A stretch of 53,519 bases of DNA from Bacteroidales bacterium (lineage in GTDB: Bacteria; Bacteroidota; Bacteroidia; Bacteroidales; GWA2-32-17), in assembly GCA_013314715.1 (NCBI GenBank), contig JABUFC010000023.1:1-53519 (forward strand), read 5' to 3'. A program made the position numbers and the translations under genes. The notes beneath the pieces are model-generated. The model was not told the origin of the DNA, made no database searches, and saw only the letters and a list, made by a program, of their open reading frames with translations. Below are positions 17,724 to 27,601 of this stretch, piece after piece (within the stretch, counting starts at the first letter, position 1; the number at the start of each line of letters is the position of its first letter).

Positions 17724-19070
17724 ATGCTTATGTCCAAAACAATAAAATTACGCAAGGGTCTCGATATAAGGTTAAAAGGAAAAGCAGAGCAACAGTGGCT
17801 TAATGTTGTTCCATCGTCGTTATTTGCTATATGTCCTCAAGATTTTATAGGATTAGTTCCTAAGCCTTTATTAAAAGAAGGTGATGAGGTTAAAGCTGGT
17901 ACACCTCTTTTTTACCATAAAGATATACCCGATATTGTAATTGCCTCGCCTGTAAGTGGAAAATTAAATCAAATAAAGCGAGGTGAAAAACGTAAAATAT
18001 TAGCTTTTATCATTGAATCGGACGGAGCAATAACTTACAACGAGGGTGTTAATATCTCACAACTTTCGAGTGAAAGCTTAAGAGAAGCTCTCTTGAAAAC
18101 AGGCTTATGGGCTTATATTAAACAACGACCTTATAATATTATTGCCAACCCCAATTCTAATCCTAAAGCTATTTTTATAAGCGGTTTCGATACTGCACCA
18201 TTAGCTCCCGATTTAGAATTTATATTACAAGATGAAAATCAAGCTTTGCAAGCGGGTATCAATGTTTTGAAAAAGCTTGTTCAAGTTCCCATATATGTCG
18301 GGTTAAAAGCTAATAAAAAATCAGTTTTTGAATCAATTCAGGGCATTGAATTAAATTATTTCGATGGTCCTCATCCTGCTGGTAATGTAGGGGTTCACAT
18401 TCATCACATTAACCCTATTAATAAAGGCGAAGTGGTTTGGACCCTTCAACCTGAAGATTTAGTTATTATAGGTCGCTATGCTCTTACTGGCAAATATGAT
18501 GTTACTCGCAAAATAGCCGTAGTTGGTAGTCAAGTTCAACATCCTGCTTACGTTAAAACTATTCAGGGAGCTTCAATCGCATCGCTTACCTATAATAATA
18601 TAATAGGAGAGAATAATCGCTATATCTCCGGTAATGTTTTAACGGGGTTGAATAAAGGTCAAGATGGTTTTTTAGGTTTTTATGACCGAATGATAAGCGT
18701 TATACCCGAAGGAAACAAATATGAATTTTTAGGATGGGCAATGCCTGGGTTTAATAAGTTTAGCATGTCTAAAACTTTCTTTTCGTGGTTAGCACCAAAA
18801 AAAGAATATGTAATAGACACCAACTATCATGGCGGCGAAAGAGCTTATGTAATGACAGGCCAGTATGAGAAAGTGGTTCCTATGGACATATTGCCACAAC
18901 AGTTAGTTAAAGCAGCCATTATTAAAGATATAGATTTGTTAGAGAAACTTGGTATTTATGAGGTAGTAGAAGAAGATTTAGCTTTGTGCGAATTTGTTTG
19001 TACTTCAAAAATAGAAGTACAAACGATAATTCGCGAAGCATTAGATACAATACGTAGTGAAATGAGTTAA
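17724..19070 (+). CDS. nqrA: Na+-translocating NADH:quinone reductase subunit A
   Basis: The 448-aa NqrA is the peripheral cytoplasmic subunit of the sodium pump that oxidises NADH, reduces quinone and exports Na+. Visible signatures are the N-terminal KTIKLRKGLDIRLKGKAEQ, a lipoyl-like hammerhead segment (LLKEGDEVKAGTPLFYHKD, VIASPVSGKLNQIKRGEKRK) and the central GPHPAGNVGVHIHHINPI. ATGs at 17724 and 17730 are both in frame; the second (MSKTIKLRK) is closer to the family N-terminus. It is the first gene of six in the order nqrABCDEF. Confidence 0.97.
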   Translation: MLMSKTIKLRKGLDIRLKGKAEQQWLNVVPSSLFAICPQDFIGLVPKPLLKEGDEVKAGTPLFYHKDIPDIVIASPVSGKLNQIKRGEKRKILAFIIESDGAITYNEGVNISQLSSESLREALLKTGLWAYIKQRPYNIIANPNSNPKAIFISGFDTAPLAPDLEFILQDENQALQAGINVLKKLVQVPIYVGLKANKKSVFESIQGIELNYFDGPHPAGNVGVHIHHINPINKGEVVWTLQPEDLVIIGRYALTGKYDVTRKIAVVGSQVQHPAYVKTIQGASIASLTYNNIIGENNRYISGNVLTGLNKGQDGFLGFYDRMISVIPEGNKYEFLGWAMPGFNKFSMSKTFFSWLAPKKEYVIDTNYHGGERAYVMTGQYEKVVPMDILPQQLVKAAIIKDIDLLEKLGIYEVVEEDLALCEFVCTSKIEVQTIIREALDTIRSEMS

Positions 19071-19086
19071 TAAAAATACATTGATT

Positions 19087-20253
19087 ATGAATGGACTCAG
19101 AAAATTTTTAGATAAGATAAAGCCTTCGTTTCAAAAAGGAGGTAAGTTTCATTTTTTGCATTCTACGTTTGATGCATTTGAAACTTTTTTATTTGTACCC
19201 AATAAAACGACTCAAAGAGGTGCTCATATTCGCGATAGCATTGATTTAAAGCGTACCATGTCTATTGTCATAATGGCACTTATTCCGGCATTGCTCTTTG
19301 GTATGTACAATGTGGGTTATCAGTATTTCAAAGCTATAGGTCAAGAAGCAGGTTTTGGCGAAATGTTTTGGTTTGGTTTTTTAAAGGTAATTCCAATTGT
19401 TATAGTTAGCTATGTGTCTGGATTAACGGTAGAATTTATTTTTGCTCAAGTTCGACACCACGAAGTTAACGAGGGTTTTTTGGTTTCGGGTATGCTCATC
19501 CCACTTATAATGCCCGTAAATATTCCTTTGTGGATGGTCTCGGTAGCTACCATTTTTGCCGTTATTTTTGGTAAAGAAGTTTTTGGTGGTACGGGTATGA
19601 ATGTTTTTAATCCGGCTTTATTAGCACGTGCGTTTATTTTCTTTGCTTATCCTAAACATATTTCAGGCGATATGCCGTGGACTTATGGTTTAACAGAACA
19701 TATTCAAACGGTTGATGGTTTTTCGGGTGCAACACCTTTAGCCAATGCAGCATCGTATGCAATAGATAAAATACCCGATAATTGGACACTTTTTATTGGT
19801 TTAATTCCTGGTTCTATAGGTGAGACTTCGAAAGCAGCCATTTTAATAGGAGCATTCATTCTTTTATTTACAGGAGTTGCTAATTGGCGAGTAATGCTTT
19901 CGGTTGTGTTGGGTGGTTTATTTATGGGCGGAATAATGAATTTGTTTGCTGTTAATCCTTATATGGAATTGTCGCCTATTACCCAACTTTTAATGGGTGG
20001 ATTTATGTTTGGAGCGGTATTTATGGCTACCGATCCTGTTACAGCGGCTCAAACCAATACCGGAAAATATATTTTCGGATTTTTAGTAGGCGTATTGGCG
20101 TTACTTATTCGTGTCCTTAATCCTGCGTATCCCGAGGGTATGATGTTGGCTATATTATTAATGAATGCTTTTGCGCCTCTTATTGACCATTATGTGATTC
20201 AGGCAAACATTAAACGCAGAATGAAAAGAGTTAAGGTTTCTACAAACAAATAA
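19087..20253 (+). CDS. nqrB: Na+-translocating NADH:quinone reductase subunit B
   Basis: A 388-aa integral membrane subunit of the RnfD/NqrB family carrying a covalent FMN. The flavinylation motif is visible as DGFSGATPLANA, with the acceptor Thr at residue 216. Several hydrophobic helices are evident, and the family segments TGMNVFNPALLARAF and FMATDPVTAAQTNTGKY are present. The frame can be read from a TTG at 19081, but the ATG at 19087 (MNGLRKFLDK) is preferred. Flavin attachment needs an ApbE transferase, which is not encoded in this window. The gap from nqrA is only 16 nt. Confidence 0.97.
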   Translation: MNGLRKFLDKIKPSFQKGGKFHFLHSTFDAFETFLFVPNKTTQRGAHIRDSIDLKRTMSIVIMALIPALLFGMYNVGYQYFKAIGQEAGFGEMFWFGFLKVIPIVIVSYVSGLTVEFIFAQVRHHEVNEGFLVSGMLIPLIMPVNIPLWMVSVATIFAVIFGKEVFGGTGMNVFNPALLARAFIFFAYPKHISGDMPWTYGLTEHIQTVDGFSGATPLANAASYAIDKIPDNWTLFIGLIPGSIGETSKAAILIGAFILLFTGVANWRVMLSVVLGGLFMGGIMNLFAVNPYMELSPITQLLMGGFMFGAVFMATDPVTAAQTNTGKYIFGFLVGVLALLIRVLNPAYPEGMMLAILLMNAFAPLIDHYVIQANIKRRMKRVKVSTNK

Positions 20254-20264
20254 AACTAAATATT

Positions 20265-20960
20265 ATGCATAGCAATAGATATATTTTTATTTACTCGACC
20301 GTAAAGGTAATTATTGTTGCCATTTTATTAACAGTTGTTGCTATTGGTTTAAAACCCAAACAACAATACAATATTAAAGTAGAGAAAATGCAAAATATAC
20401 TTGCTTCTGTAAACATTTTATCTACTACTAAAAATGCCGAAGAATTGTTCAATAAATACATTGTTGACCAAAAGGTTATAGATGTTAATGGCAACGAACA
20501 ACCCAATTTAAAAGCCTTTGATATTAATGTTGAACAAGAAAGTAAGGTGCCAGCCGATAAAAGAAAATTGCCGATATACATTTGTAAAACCGATAAAGGT
20601 GAAACGAAATATATTCTTCCAACTTATGGTAAAGGTTTATGGGGGCCTATTTGGGGATATATTTCCGTTAATGATGACAAAAACACCGTTTATGGTTCTT
20701 TCTTCGACCATAAAGGGGAAACCCCTGGTTTAGGAGCCGAAATAGCAACTACAGCTTTTCAAGCTCAGTTTGCCGGCAAAAAACTTTTTGATGATAACGG
20801 AACCTTTGTTTCGATTAAAGCCGTTAAAGGAGGTGCTGATAAAAACGATGTTCACGGTGTTGATGCTATTTCGGGTGGAACCATTACAAGCAATGGTTTG
20901 ACCAAAATGTTAATGGATGAATTAAAACCTTATGAAAACTTTTTGAAACAAAAAAATTAG
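20265..20960 (+). CDS. nqrC: Na+-translocating NADH:quinone reductase subunit C
   Basis: A 231-aa protein with one N-terminal membrane helix (about residues 8-28) and a periplasmic FMN-binding domain. The covalent-FMN motif is [16 protein letters not shown] with the acceptor Thr at about 206; the alanine of the usual SGAT is glycine here. Also visible are [16 protein letters not shown] and [12 protein letters not shown], both family signatures. It passes electrons between the NqrB and NqrF flavin and iron-sulphur centres. It lies 11 nt after nqrB and 5 nt before nqrD. Confidence 0.96.
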   Translation: MHSNRYIFIYSTVKVIIVAILLTVVAIGLKPKQQYNIKVEKMQNILASVNILSTTKNAEELFNKYIVDQKVIDVNGNEQPNLKAFDINVEQESKVPADKRKLPIYICKTDKGETKYILPTYGKGLWGPIWGYISVNDDKNTVYGSFFDHKGETPGLGAEIATTAFQAQFAGKKLFDDNGTFVSIKAVKGGADKNDVHGVDAISGGTITSNGLTKMLMDELKPYENFLKQKN

Positions 20961-20965
20961 GAATT

Positions 20966-21616
20966 ATGAGCAACATAAAAGAAAAAGAACCTTTGTTCTC
21001 AGCTAAAATTGCTAAGACATTTTTAGGTCCATTAAATTTAAATAATCCAATAACCGTACAAATTTTAGGTATCTGCTCATCTTTGGCGGTAACGGTTCAG
21101 CTAAAGCCTGCTCTTATTATGGCATTGTCGGTAACGATTGTAACCGGTTTTTCTAATCTAATTATATCGATAATGCGAAATTCAATACCATCGCGCATAC
21201 GTATTATTGTACAATTGGTAGTAATTGCTACCTTGGTTATAATTGTAGATCAGGCCTTAAAAGCTTATGTTTACGATGTAAGTAAAAAGCTTTCTGTTTT
21301 TGTTGGTCTTATTATTACTAACTGTATTTTAATGGGGCGTTTAGAAGCCTATGCTATGGCGAATAAACCTTGGCCTTCGTTTGTTGATGGAATTGGAAAT
21401 GGTATTGGTTATGGTATGATACTGGTCATAGTTGCTTTTTTTAGAGAATTGTTGGGTTCAGGGAAAATACTTGGTATGAGTGTTATACCCGATTCATTTT
21501 ATCAAGCAGGATACGAAAACAACGGTTTAATGATATTACCACCAATGGCACTTGTTACTATTGGTGTTATTATTTGGATTCATCGAAGTTGGAAAAAATC
21601 TCTAATCGAAAAATAA
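20966..21616 (+). CDS. nqrD: Na+-translocating NADH:quinone reductase subunit D
   Basis: A 216-aa polytopic membrane subunit of the RnfE/NqrD family, with about six hydrophobic helices. Signatures include [40 protein letters not shown] and [20 protein letters not shown]. With NqrE it forms the membrane core that carries an iron-sulphur centre and the ion path. The Cys residues in LGICSS and ITNCILMGR fit the conserved cluster ligands. It is 8 nt upstream of nqrE. Confidence 0.97.
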   Translation: MSNIKEKEPLFSAKIAKTFLGPLNLNNPITVQILGICSSLAVTVQLKPALIMALSVTIVTGFSNLIISIMRNSIPSRIRIIVQLVVIATLVIIVDQALKAYVYDVSKKLSVFVGLIITNCILMGRLEAYAMANKPWPSFVDGIGNGIGYGMILVIVAFFRELLGSGKILGMSVIPDSFYQAGYENNGLMILPPMALVTIGVIIWIHRSWKKSLIEK

Positions 21617-21624
21617 TTTGAGCT

Positions 21625-22242
21625 ATGGAACATTTTTTTAATATACTGGTAAAGTCGATTTTTATTGACAACATGATTTTTGCCTTTTTCTTAGGCATGT
21701 GTTCGTATTTGGCTGTTTCAAAGACTGTCAAAACAAGTATGGGGTTGGGTATTGCGGTTACATTTGTGCTTATTATCACAGCCCCTCTCAATTATCTTTT
21801 ATATACTTATGTGTTAAAAGAAGGGGCTTTATCTTGGCTTGATCCAAGCTATGCTTCGGTAGATTTAAGCTATTTAAGCTTTATAATTTTTATTGCTACC
21901 ATTGCAGCAATGACTCAGTTGGTAGAAATGGTGGTTGAAAAATATTCGCCATCGTTATACAATGCTTTGGGTATTTTCTTGCCACTTATAGCTGTTAACT
22001 GTGCTATTTTAGGGGTATCACTCTTTATGCAAGAACGCGAATACACTTCTATTAGCGATGTTTTTGCATTTGCTTTGGGTTCTGGTATTGGCTGGTGGTT
22101 AGCGATTATTGCATTAGCCGCTATTCGCGAAAAAATGCGTTATTCGAATGTGCCAGCACCATTACGTGGTATAGGTATTACATTTATACTTACCGGACTA
22201 ATGGCTATTGCTTTTATGAGTTTTATGGGTATTCAATTATAA
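21625..22242 (+). CDS. nqrE: Na+-translocating NADH:quinone reductase subunit E
   Basis: A 205-aa polytopic subunit of the RnfA/NqrE family and structural partner of NqrD. It shows the family N-terminus ([20 protein letters not shown], then [20 protein letters not shown]) and [20 protein letters not shown]. The two Cys in LGMCSYL and VNCAILG match the conserved iron-sulphur ligand positions of this family. Length is typical (about 200 aa). The next gene, nqrF, follows after 13 nt. Confidence 0.97.
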   Translation: MEHFFNILVKSIFIDNMIFAFFLGMCSYLAVSKTVKTSMGLGIAVTFVLIITAPLNYLLYTYVLKEGALSWLDPSYASVDLSYLSFIIFIATIAAMTQLVEMVVEKYSPSLYNALGIFLPLIAVNCAILGVSLFMQEREYTSISDVFAFALGSGIGWWLAIIALAAIREKMRYSNVPAPLRGIGITFILTGLMAIAFMSFMGIQL

Positions 22243-22255
22243 AATAACAACAACT

Positions 22256-23515
22256 ATGATATTACTTGAAAGTTTAACATTAACGCTGATTATTGGAACC
22301 ATTGCTTTTCTTATTGTTATCATTGCATTGGTCTTAATGTTATTGTATGCCAAATCTAAATTGACTCAATCGGGTCCAGTTAAAATAACCATAAATGAAG
22401 AAAAAGAAATTGAAACAACAGCAGGTAATTCACTTTTATCGACTCTCTCGAATAACAAGATTTTTCTTCCTTCGGCTTGTGGCGGTGGTGGCTCTTGTGG
22501 AATGTGTAAATGCCAAGTAATAGAAGGAGGTGGAGAGATATTACCAACTGAGGTCGGATTTTTTACACGAAAACAAATACAGCAAAATTGGCGTTTGGGT
22601 TGTCAGGTTAAGGTAAGAACCGATATGAAGATACATGTACCCGAAGAAGTTTTGGGTATAAAGAAATGGGAATGTGAAGTGATTTCTAATAAAAATGTAG
22701 CTACTTTTATTAAAGAATTTGTTGTTAAATTGCCTGAAGGAGAGCAACTTAATTTTCGTTCGGGAGGATATATTCAGATCGATGTTCCTAAATGCGAAGT
22801 TGATTTTAGCAAAGATATCGATGTAGAACCCGAATATCGCGATGAATGGGATAAATACAACATGTGGCGATTAAAGATGGTGAATAAAGAAGAAACTTTT
22901 AGAGCTTATTCGATGGCAAACCATCCTGCAGAAAATAACATTATTATGTTAAATGTTCGTATAGCTACACCACCGTGGGATAAAAAAAGTAATGCTTTCT
23001 TAAATGTAAATCCAGGTGTTTGCAGTTCATTTATTTTTAGCCGAAAACCTGGCGATAAAGTGATGATAAGCGGTCCTTATGGTGAATTTTTTATTAAGGA
23101 TACTCAACGCGAAATGATGTTTATTGGAGGTGGGGCAGGGATGGCACCTATGCGTTCGCATATATTCGATCAGTTTTTAACCAAGAAAACAACACGTAAA
23201 GCAACTTTTTGGTATGGGGCACGATCAAAACGCGAAATATTTTACGAAGAGCACTTCCGTGAAATAGAAAAACAATTCCCTAATTTTAAATTTACTATTG
23301 CCTTATCTGAACCAAAGCCCGAAGATAATTGGACAGGTTTAACAGGATTTATTCATCAAGTTATATACGATCAATATTTGAGTAAACACGAAGCTCCCGA
23401 AGATATTGAATATTATTTATGTGGACCTCCTCAAATGAATGCAGCTGTGCAAAAAATGCTTGACGAACTCGGTGTGCCCAAAGAAATGATCGCCTTTGAC
23501 GATTTTGGAGGTTAA
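22256..23515 (+). CDS. nqrF: Na+-translocating NADH:quinone reductase subunit F
   Basis: A 419-aa NADH-oxidising entry subunit: an N-terminal membrane helix (about 8-30), a plant-type 2Fe-2S ferredoxin domain with Cys75, Cys81, Cys84 and Cys116 (SACGGGGSCGMCKCQV and RLGCQVKV), an FAD-binding domain (FRAYSMANHP), and an NAD-binding domain (MMFIGGGAGMAPMRSHIF, YYLCGPPQMNAAV). It ends FDDFGG, as usual for NqrF. It closes the operon; its last 4 bases overlap the stop of the convergent membrane-protein gene, with no terminator hairpin visible between them. Confidence 0.97.
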   Translation: MILLESLTLTLIIGTIAFLIVIIALVLMLLYAKSKLTQSGPVKITINEEKEIETTAGNSLLSTLSNNKIFLPSACGGGGSCGMCKCQVIEGGGEILPTEVGFFTRKQIQQNWRLGCQVKVRTDMKIHVPEEVLGIKKWECEVISNKNVATFIKEFVVKLPEGEQLNFRSGGYIQIDVPKCEVDFSKDIDVEPEYRDEWDKYNMWRLKMVNKEETFRAYSMANHPAENNIIMLNVRIATPPWDKKSNAFLNVNPGVCSSFIFSRKPGDKVMISGPYGEFFIKDTQREMMFIGGGAGMAPMRSHIFDQFLTKKTTRKATFWYGARSKREIFYEEHFREIEKQFPNFKFTIALSEPKPEDNWTGLTGFIHQVIYDQYLSKHEAPEDIEYYLCGPPQMNAAVQKMLDELGVPKEMIAFDDFGG

Positions 23516-24012
23516 TATCGAAACGTTGTAAAATAAATAAGGCAACTTATTATTGTAGACCAAAAAACAACCGTTGAACTTAATATCAATATGATTTTAA
23601 CACTTCGACCATAAAAGCGAACGGCTAAAAATGTGCCTAAAGGTATTGAGAGCAAAATAGGTGTTAATAATGCAATGCCAAGAATTCCTGCGTTCTGCTT
23701 TAGAAAAACATAACGACGTTTTCGACGAAAAGGGATATTTCTTTTGTCTTTAGGTTTTACAAACCAATATTTTATTTCTCTTAAACGTGCTCTTATTTTT
23801 GGATATTTATGCAAATATTTATGTATAAGCCAAAAGTAAAGCGTAATGACATGCTCCCAAAAGAATGAAAAGAAAATAATACCAGCAATTCCACCCGTCG
23901 AAGTTAAAATAATGGTTTGAATACATGTAAAATGTAATTTAATAGCAATAGGAAAGGCAAATATAAATTTGATTCCACTTACAAGTAAAAGTGATATTAT
24001 TTTGGCAATCAT
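23512..24012 (-). CDS. Small multi-pass membrane protein, function unknown
   Basis: A 166-aa protein with about four hydrophobic segments: IISLLLVSGIKFIFAFPIAI, IILTSTGGIAGIIFFSFFWE, AGILGIALLTPILLSIPLGT and KIILILSSTVVFWSTIISCL. A long basic cytoplasmic loop in the middle contains KDKRNIPFRRKRRYVFL. It is faintly like small multidrug-export/COG2426-type membrane proteins, but I would not assign it. It lies 2 nt after upp and ends the minus-strand operon that began at rpsT. Confidence 0.7.
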   Translation of the reverse strand: MIAKIISLLLVSGIKFIFAFPIAIKLHFTCIQTIILTSTGGIAGIIFFSFFWEHVITLYFWLIHKYLHKYPKIRARLREIKYWFVKPKDKRNIPFRRKRRYVFLKQNAGILGIALLTPILLSIPLGTFLAVRFYGRSVKIILILSSTVVFWSTIISCLIYFTTFRY

Positions 24013-24014
24013 AG

Positions 24015-24668
24015 CTAAATTTTACTTCCATATGCAAGGTCGCCCGCATCGCCAATGCCAGGTACAATATATGATTTTACAGTTAGTTCTTCGTCAACAG
24101 CAGCTGCCCAAATTGTTATATTTCGAGTATCAAGATTTTTTTGTAAGTTTTTAATGCCTTCTTTACTAGCAACCACTGTAACTATATGCATGTGCTTCGG
24201 CATTCCGTTGGTTAATAAAGCTTTGTAAGCTAAAATAATAGAAGAGCCTGTTGCTAACATTGGATCGCATAAAATAAGTGTACGTTGATCTAAGTTAGGA
24301 CAAGAAATATATTCTAATTCGATGCGAAATGTTCCGTCTTTACTGTATTTTCTGAAAGCACTAATAAACGAATTATCGGCTGTGTCATAATAATTTAAAA
24401 GTCCTTGATGTAGTGGAAGCCCAGCCCTTAAAATAGTTGCTAATACAGGTTTTTCGGAAGGTACCGAAACCGTTGAAATGCCTAATGGTGTAACTACTTG
24501 TTTTTCTTCGTAGTTCAACGTTTTACTTATCTCATAAGCAAAAATTTCACCAATACGTTCAAGGTTTCGTCTAAAACGCATACTATCAGTTTGAATATTT
24601 TCGTCTCTAAGTTCTGCTACAAATTGATTAAGCAGACTATTTTCTTTTCCAAGTATATGGGTATTCAT
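24015..24668 (-). CDS. upp: Uracil phosphoribosyltransferase
   Basis: A 217-aa type I phosphoribosyltransferase that makes UMP from uracil and PRPP in pyrimidine salvage. The PRPP loop is seen as LILCDPMLATGSSIILAYKA, and the uracil-binding C-terminus as GIGDAGDLAYGSK. ATILRAGLPLHQGLLNYYD is another conserved block. It is a few residues longer than the usual roughly 208 aa. It lies 4 nt after the acyltransferase-like gene and 2 nt before the membrane-protein gene, inside a tight operon. Confidence 0.95.
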   Translation of the reverse strand: MNTHILGKENSLLNQFVAELRDENIQTDSMRFRRNLERIGEIFAYEISKTLNYEEKQVVTPLGISTVSVPSEKPVLATILRAGLPLHQGLLNYYDTADNSFISAFRKYSKDGTFRIELEYISCPNLDQRTLILCDPMLATGSSIILAYKALLTNGMPKHMHIVTVVASKEGIKNLQKNLDTRNITIWAAAVDEELTVKSYIVPGIGDAGDLAYGSKI

Positions 24669-24672
24669 TATA

Positions 24673-25605
24673 TTAAGGTTTTAGCCAACGTAAATAAAAT
24701 GGTAAACGATTTAAAATAATTTGCTGGTATTTACCTGCAACTGCACCAAAGCTTTCGTAATATCTTGCTAATCCAGGAATCATGGAGCCTTCAAAGTCCA
24801 AAATTACGTTTTTTTCAGCATATCTTTTTATAAATTGATCAATTAAATAAAACATTGCTCTTTTTTCTTTCCCAGTTGGAGAACTCGCTGCAAATAAATA
24901 ATAAGCTTTTTGATGAGAAAAAATAAAAAATGTTGCGGCTATAAGTTCATTATTTTCATCATAAACTTCATAAATTTCGCCAAATTTGTATTTTATTGCA
25001 TTACTAATTATTTGCAACATCTTGTTATAGTCGTGTTTTTTTAATTGTGGAACTTTAATGCCAACATTTTTACGTATAAAATGAACAAAAGTTTGAGCAC
25101 TAATAGTGTTAATTTTTAACCGAAGATTATGTTGTTGAGCTTTTACTAAATTACGTTTTGTATTGGTGTGATATTTATTATAAATGTAAGAATAGGTAGC
25201 AATTAAGTCTAACTCATAGTTTATTTTATGATGAATAACGATGTTATTGTCGTGAATAGATTCGATAAGATTGAGTTTGTTTGTATTTATATTGCAATAA
25301 GGATACAAGGTTGCTACTTGTTTAACATAATCTTCAATATTTGAAAGGTATTTAACATTGATCGAAAAGAATCCTAATTGTTGAGCAAAAAGGGGTTGAA
25401 TAATTATTTTAGTTCCAAATATTTTTTTTATCGGAAGTGGAATTACGATTTCGTAATGATCACTTACCAAAGCTTCCCAATTAGGACTTACAATATCGAG
25501 ATACCAAGCAAATGCATATAGGTTACCATTTACGGCATGGAGAATGCTTTTTTCCCATTGGACTTTATCTATTTCGTTATGTTTAAGGTGGATTAGTTTC
25601 ATCAT
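24673..25605 (-). CDS. GNAT/FemAB-like acyltransferase
   Basis: A 310-aa cytosolic protein with the two-lobed layout of FemAB/GNAT acyltransferases. The N-terminal half has NLYAFAWYLDIVSPNWEALV; a C-terminal GNAT-like core has IYEVYDENNELIAATFFIFS, KAYYLFAASSPTGKEKRAMF and VILDFEGSMIPGLARYYESF. That last block (LDFEGSxxxGLxxFYxxFG) is typical of the uncharacterised Bacteroidota group. The family adds amino acids or acyl groups to cell-wall or surface precursors; the substrate here is unknown. Its start overlaps the end of the polysaccharide deacetylase gene by 4 bp (coupled), so the two may modify the same envelope product. Confidence 0.8.
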   Translation of the reverse strand: MMKLIHLKHNEIDKVQWEKSILHAVNGNLYAFAWYLDIVSPNWEALVSDHYEIVIPLPIKKIFGTKIIIQPLFAQQLGFFSINVKYLSNIEDYVKQVATLYPYCNINTNKLNLIESIHDNNIVIHHKINYELDLIATYSYIYNKYHTNTKRNLVKAQQHNLRLKINTISAQTFVHFIRKNVGIKVPQLKKHDYNKMLQIISNAIKYKFGEIYEVYDENNELIAATFFIFSHQKAYYLFAASSPTGKEKRAMFYLIDQFIKRYAEKNVILDFEGSMIPGLARYYESFGAVAGKYQQIILNRLPFYLRWLKP

Positions 25606-26900
25606 TTTGCAGCATCTAATATTTTTTCAAAGATTTCTTTCCAAGGCTGCCCATAAATATTGTCTTGTAATGTTTCGTTATGCCACAGCGAAACAAAAGT
25701 ACCATTATATTTTTTTATTTCTTCGATATAATGAATTGATTTAATTAAAGCAGACTCAGGCGAAAGTTTATTGATAAGCCAAGTTCTATCCATAAAAGGA
25801 AATGGATAAATTTTGACATTTGTTTTAGTATTGTTAATAAGGTCAAAAAAGTAAAATGGAGTACAGGTGCCTGCTCTATAGCCATCTGCCTGAGTATATC
25901 CCATTGAAAAGTCGTATAAAATATTGTTTTCAGATAGGCTAACATATGAGTACGGAATATTAAAGCGTAAAAAGTGAAATCGATTATGTTCAATCTTTTT
26001 ATTGATAATATGTTCAAGTGTTTCTTTTTCTAGTTTTATAGTTTTTTTTAATTCTGAGTTATACGAAAGGTGTAAACCTATCATAGACGACGAATTTAAT
26101 TCTTTAACGGTTTTAATAAATAATGGGTGTTTACTCTTTAAGTTCCGATCGTATTGCGATGTTTTTCCTGTTAAAATAAAGAAAATAGGTTTATGTTGAA
26201 ATTTAGCGCATTGATTTATGATATATGTGTATGTATCGTAGGGGTCTTTTATTTTTTTTGTTAAGTATTGCCATCGAAGGGTTACTAAATCAAAGCGTTT
26301 TTTTATAATAGCATTTCCAATGGCAAGTACAGAGTGAATAAGCTTTTTGCCTTTAAAAGCAAATAAATTGTCTATATCGAAAGTAAAAATAGAATGGTAT
26401 TTTGATTTAGCAATTTCAAGGTTTGGAAATAACCATTTTAATTGATTTAAAAGTTTATCGGTCCATAAATTTACTAGTGGTGTTTGAAGTAGTTTATTTT
26501 TAAATAACCAAGAATAATGATAATCGAATCGGTCATGCTTGTCTTTTTGCTCAATAGTATATTCTTCGTAGCGACTAACAAGCCAAAAGCAGGCAGCAAA
26601 GACATCGAAAGGTGCTAATGATTGAGGGGAAGGACTTTTAAATAATGCTTTACCCCAAATGGTTTCGGCAGTTGATGGTAATACATGATTTAAGTTAGTT
26701 TCGAATAATAAATTCGAAGCATAAAGCCAAGCTCCTTGAAGTTCGATTTGTTGAGTATAAGATATTTTAGGTCCTTGATAGGCTTCGTATTCGAGTTTAT
26801 TTTCTGTTAGTTTAAAATGAACTTTAGCAACATCTAAAAATAGATATTCAACTATAAAAGTTAAGCGTGGGGTAATATGGTGAGTATAAATTAGCAACAT
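25602..26900 (-). CDS. Polysaccharide deacetylase family protein with DUF7033-like N-terminus
   Basis: A 432-aa protein. The N-terminal part (about 1-160) has ASNLLFETNL, FDVFAACFWLVSRYEEYT and NKLLQTPLVNLWTDKLLNQL, which I take to be the DUF7033-type module common in Bacteroidota. The rest is a degenerate NodB-like barrel: SIFTFDIDNLFAFKGKKLI (metal-site Asp-Ile-Asp), MIGLHLSYNSELKKTIKLEK (first His) and FNIPYSYVSLSENNILYDFS, ending TFVSLWHNETLQDN. It may remove acetyl groups from a cell-surface glycan. No signal peptide is seen, so it may act inside the cell. Its ATG overlaps the radC stop by one base (TAATG). Confidence 0.82.
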   Translation of the reverse strand: MLLIYTHHITPRLTFIVEYLFLDVAKVHFKLTENKLEYEAYQGPKISYTQQIELQGAWLYASNLLFETNLNHVLPSTAETIWGKALFKSPSPQSLAPFDVFAACFWLVSRYEEYTIEQKDKHDRFDYHYSWLFKNKLLQTPLVNLWTDKLLNQLKWLFPNLEIAKSKYHSIFTFDIDNLFAFKGKKLIHSVLAIGNAIIKKRFDLVTLRWQYLTKKIKDPYDTYTYIINQCAKFQHKPIFFILTGKTSQYDRNLKSKHPLFIKTVKELNSSSMIGLHLSYNSELKKTIKLEKETLEHIINKKIEHNRFHFLRFNIPYSYVSLSENNILYDFSMGYTQADGYRAGTCTPFYFFDLINNTKTNVKIYPFPFMDRTWLINKLSPESALIKSIHYIEEIKKYNGTFVSLWHNETLQDNIYGQPWKEIFEKILDAAK

Positions 26901-27592
26901 TATATCATTCCGTTATCGGCAAAGCTAAAATAATCTATTTGGGTAATAATTAAATGGTCGAGTAATTTTATTTGCATTATTTCAGAAGCTTTGTTGAGTT
27001 TATCGGTAATTTGTATATCTTGATCACTAGGTTTTAAATTGCCCGATGGATGGTTATGGGCTAAGATAATAGCACTTGCTTCGTCAATAATGGCTTGTTT
27101 CAAAATAAGCTTTATATCTATGACGGTGCCTGTTTTTCCTCCTTTACTCAGTGAATAATAACCTTTAAGTTTATTTGCATTGTTTAGGGTAATATACCAT
27201 GATTCTTCTTGAGTGCTATCGCCAATAATCGATTTAAAAAAGGTATAAACTTCTTTGCTTGACGAAAAACTTGGAAGTTGTAAAGATGTTTGAAGTTGAC
27301 GTCTATTACCAAGTTCTAATGCTGCTTTTATTGTAACAGCCTTAGCAAATCCAAGCCCATTGATAGATTTTAATTTATTTATATCAAATTGAGCTAATAT
27401 ATTTAGGTCTTCGTTGGCTGTTTTTAACAAATTTCTTGCAACTTCAATCGCATTTGCATTGGCTGTTCCCGTTCTTAATAAAATAGCGATTAGTTCGGCA
27501 TTGCTTAATGCTCTAACTCCTTTTTTTAGGAGTTTTTCGCGTGGACGATCTTCTTCTGCCCAATTTTTAATAGAATTATTTAATTTATCCAT
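26900..27592 (-). CDS. radC: RadC family JAB/MPN-domain protein
   Basis: A 230-aa protein from the ATG at 27592 (MDKLNNSIKNWAEEDRPREK, the family N-terminus). An upstream Met at 27646 is in frame but overlaps the rpsT terminator. Residues 20-100 contain a helix-hairpin-helix-like region with NGLGFAKAVTIKAALELGNR. Residues 105-230 form the JAMM domain with the zinc motif IILAHNHPSGNLKPSDQDI. The role of RadC proteins is uncertain despite the name; the domain suggests a metallo-isopeptidase fold. It sits between rpsT and envelope-related genes on one strand. Confidence 0.93.
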   Translation of the reverse strand: MDKLNNSIKNWAEEDRPREKLLKKGVRALSNAELIAILLRTGTANANAIEVARNLLKTANEDLNILAQFDINKLKSINGLGFAKAVTIKAALELGNRRQLQTSLQLPSFSSSKEVYTFFKSIIGDSTQEESWYITLNNANKLKGYYSLSKGGKTGTVIDIKLILKQAIIDEASAIILAHNHPSGNLKPSDQDIQITDKLNKASEIMQIKLLDHLIITQIDYFSFADNGMI

Positions 27593-27601
27593 ATATAAAA
27601 T

